DNA of 64,000 nucleotides from Eubacteriales bacterium (GTDB lineage Bacteria; Bacillota; Clostridia; Christensenellales; UBA1242): NCBI GenBank assembly GCA_018384735.1, contig JAHAXB010000032.1, positions 1 to 64,000 of the forward strand, read 5' to 3'. Shown piece by piece: positions 63,016 to 64,000 of this stretch (position 1 is its first letter; each line of letters starts with the position of its first letter). The notes under the pieces were generated by a model. It saw only the letters and a program-made list of their open reading frames with translations, ran no database searches and was not told where the DNA came from. The position numbers and the translations under genes were made by a program.

Positions 63016-63981
63016 TTATTTTTTTATCTTTATTTTAGCGGGTTTTTGCGGTCGGCACCAAGTTTTTAACCCTAACCACAGGATACATTTGAGATTAGGT
63101 TTTGCCAAACGATTTTTGTAAATTGCATGTCGATTTTGATAAGCAAACTGTTTTAAGACTTCAAAATCCTCTTGTTTGTGACGTTTCCCCGCCAAAAAGG
63201 TTTCGGCACAACAACTGAAGGTCGCCCAACCAGTAAGAGTATTTTGCACCACAGGGTTGGTTTCAGCCGCACTTAACTGTATCAGTTTGTTCACCAGATT
63301 GATGTGGGCGCAGGAAAACTTTTTGTGCGATTCCGAACCGATACGCCAAAAGTAATGGTACAAACGGTCGTTGATGCAGACCATCTTGTGGCAGTGTTGA
63401 ATGTAACGTAAGTTGAACAATAAGTCTTCGCCATAACAATAGTCGTTGTCGAAGCGCACCGGCTCCGCCCCGTTAATAATGTCCATACGGTAAATTTTGT
63501 TCCACAAAACAATGGCAGTACGATAAACAACCTGGGGCAAAATTTGTTGGTCGCAGTATTCACGCGCGGAACTGTGGAAAGGTGGCAATACCGGAAACGG
63601 GAAAAAGCGTACCGCAAAACGACAGGCTGCTAAGTCGGCTTGGTGGCTGATAATGGCTTGGTATAATTTTTCCACATAGTGCAGTTTTACATAGTCGTCA
63701 CTATCGACCCAGACACAATATCGACCATGGCAATGTTCCAACAGGTAGTTACGCGCCTTGGCAACATTGCCTTCATTATTTTTTTGTAACAAGACAATGC
63801 GCGGGTCGGTATCGGCAAACTTTTTCGCGATTTGATAGGTTTTATCAACCGAGCCGTCATCGACCACGACAATTTCCAAATTGTGGTAGGTTTGTTTTAA
63901 GACAGAGCGCAAACAACGTCCGAGATATTTTTCTACGTTATAAGCTGGAATTAAAACACTGATTAAATCGCTGTCCACCAC
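63016..63981 (-). CDS. Family 2 glycosyltransferase
   Basis: 321 residues. LISVLIPAYNVEKYLGRCLRSVLKQTYHNLEIVVVDDGSVDKT is the GT-A nucleotide-sugar fold start, and CVWVDSDDYV the DxD-type metal motif. Inverting transfer of a sugar to a surface glycan or lipid; donor and acceptor unknown. The start is GTG at 63981 with TAGGAG upstream. Its promoter lies at or beyond the window end. Confidence 0.93.
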   Translation of the reverse strand: MVDSDLISVLIPAYNVEKYLGRCLRSVLKQTYHNLEIVVVDDGSVDKTYQIAKKFADTDPRIVLLQKNNEGNVAKARNYLLEHCHGRYCVWVDSDDYVKLHYVEKLYQAIISHQADLAACRFAVRFFPFPVLPPFHSSAREYCDQQILPQVVYRTAIVLWNKIYRMDIINGAEPVRFDNDYCYGEDLLFNLRYIQHCHKMVCINDRLYHYFWRIGSESHKKFSCAHINLVNKLIQLSAAETNPVVQNTLTGWATFSCCAETFLAGKRHKQEDFEVLKQFAYQNRHAIYKNRLAKPNLKCILWLGLKTWCRPQKPAKIKIKK

Positions 63982-64000
63982 TGCTCCTAAAATGAATTAT

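Noticed and set aside
1-64000. Alternative genetic code with TGA as Trp
   Set aside because: TGA ends many clearly complete genes (ntpA, rplI, both SurE-like genes), and TGG is used for Trp.
1-64000. CRISPR array or prophage
   Set aside because: No regularly spaced repeats, cas genes, integrase or phage structural genes are seen in any frame.

Overview
The window comes from the chromosome of a Bacillota-type anaerobe, probably an uncultured fermenting member of Clostridia or a close relative with streamlined genes. The evidence is the gene order asp23-nusB-xseA-xseB-recN, a complete nine-gene V/A-type ATPase operon in the ntpFIKECGABD order, an [FeFe] hydrogenase with NuoE/NuoF-like partners, phosphoketolase plus acetate kinase, GlnS, and a lipoteichoic-acid-synthase-like sulfatase. 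TGA acts as a stop in many genes (both SurE genes, V-ATPase A, rplI), so the code is the standard one. No taxon can be fixed from sequence reading alone.

Layout. 1-2298 is the 5' part of a large restriction-methylase, missing from the ORF track because it runs off the window. 2476-8151 is one leftward operon of nine genes: two SurE-like genes, cmk, asp23, nusB, xseA, xseB and recN, with the terminator at 2356-2388. rluB and a PMCA-like P-type ATPase follow. 11449-19448 is the V-ATPase operon with a strong promoter in front and a shared terminator behind. 19497-28410 is a two-gene unit for a PrgI-VirB4 fusion ATPase and a giant VirB6-like membrane protein, with no relaxase, coupling protein or integrase nearby. 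28461-32835 carries ychF, a LOG-like gene, glnS, hflX and rpmF. 32896-37030 carries a SleB-like hydrolase, a sugar transferase, ackA and tmcAL. 37052-42157 is an operon of a second cmk, a PlsC-NUDIX fusion and hydrogenase genes. rnpB lies at 42248-42580, followed by an AT-rich type II restriction-modification module (42829-45000). 45094-50041 holds small unknown genes, an ABC exporter, tRNA-Leu and phosphoketolase. 50206-55392 holds small membrane proteins, a SpoIIQ-like protein, rplI, a GlmU-like protein, a PHP phosphoesterase, a WhiA fragment and an Xre-regulated pair of zinc-ribbon membrane proteins. 55435-63981 holds asnB and envelope genes.

Metabolic picture (inference from families): phosphoketolase makes acetyl-phosphate, acetate kinase can turn it into ATP and acetate, the hydrogenase complex releases H2 from NADH (and perhaps ferredoxin), and the V-ATPase uses ATP to energise the membrane or runs in reverse. 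Cell-surface genes (uppS, two PlsC-type acyltransferases, galE, GT2, LtaS-like, sugar transferase) make lipid-linked and glycolipid polymers.

Three themes stand out. First, many transcription units start with a -10 box that ends only 6-10 nt before the start codon, often with a TG-extended -10 and a -35 at 17-18 bp. This predicts widespread leaderless mRNA, while operon-internal genes have good Shine-Dalgarno sites. Second, many conserved proteins are trimmed or have lost catalytic parts: YchF lacks its coiled-coil arm, WhiA is reduced to its HTH, the GlmU-like protein has no nucleotidyltransferase signature, and both SurE copies have altered metal sites. Third, the isolated VirB4/VirB6 pair sits in a housekeeping neighbourhood and is the best candidate here for an undescribed system.
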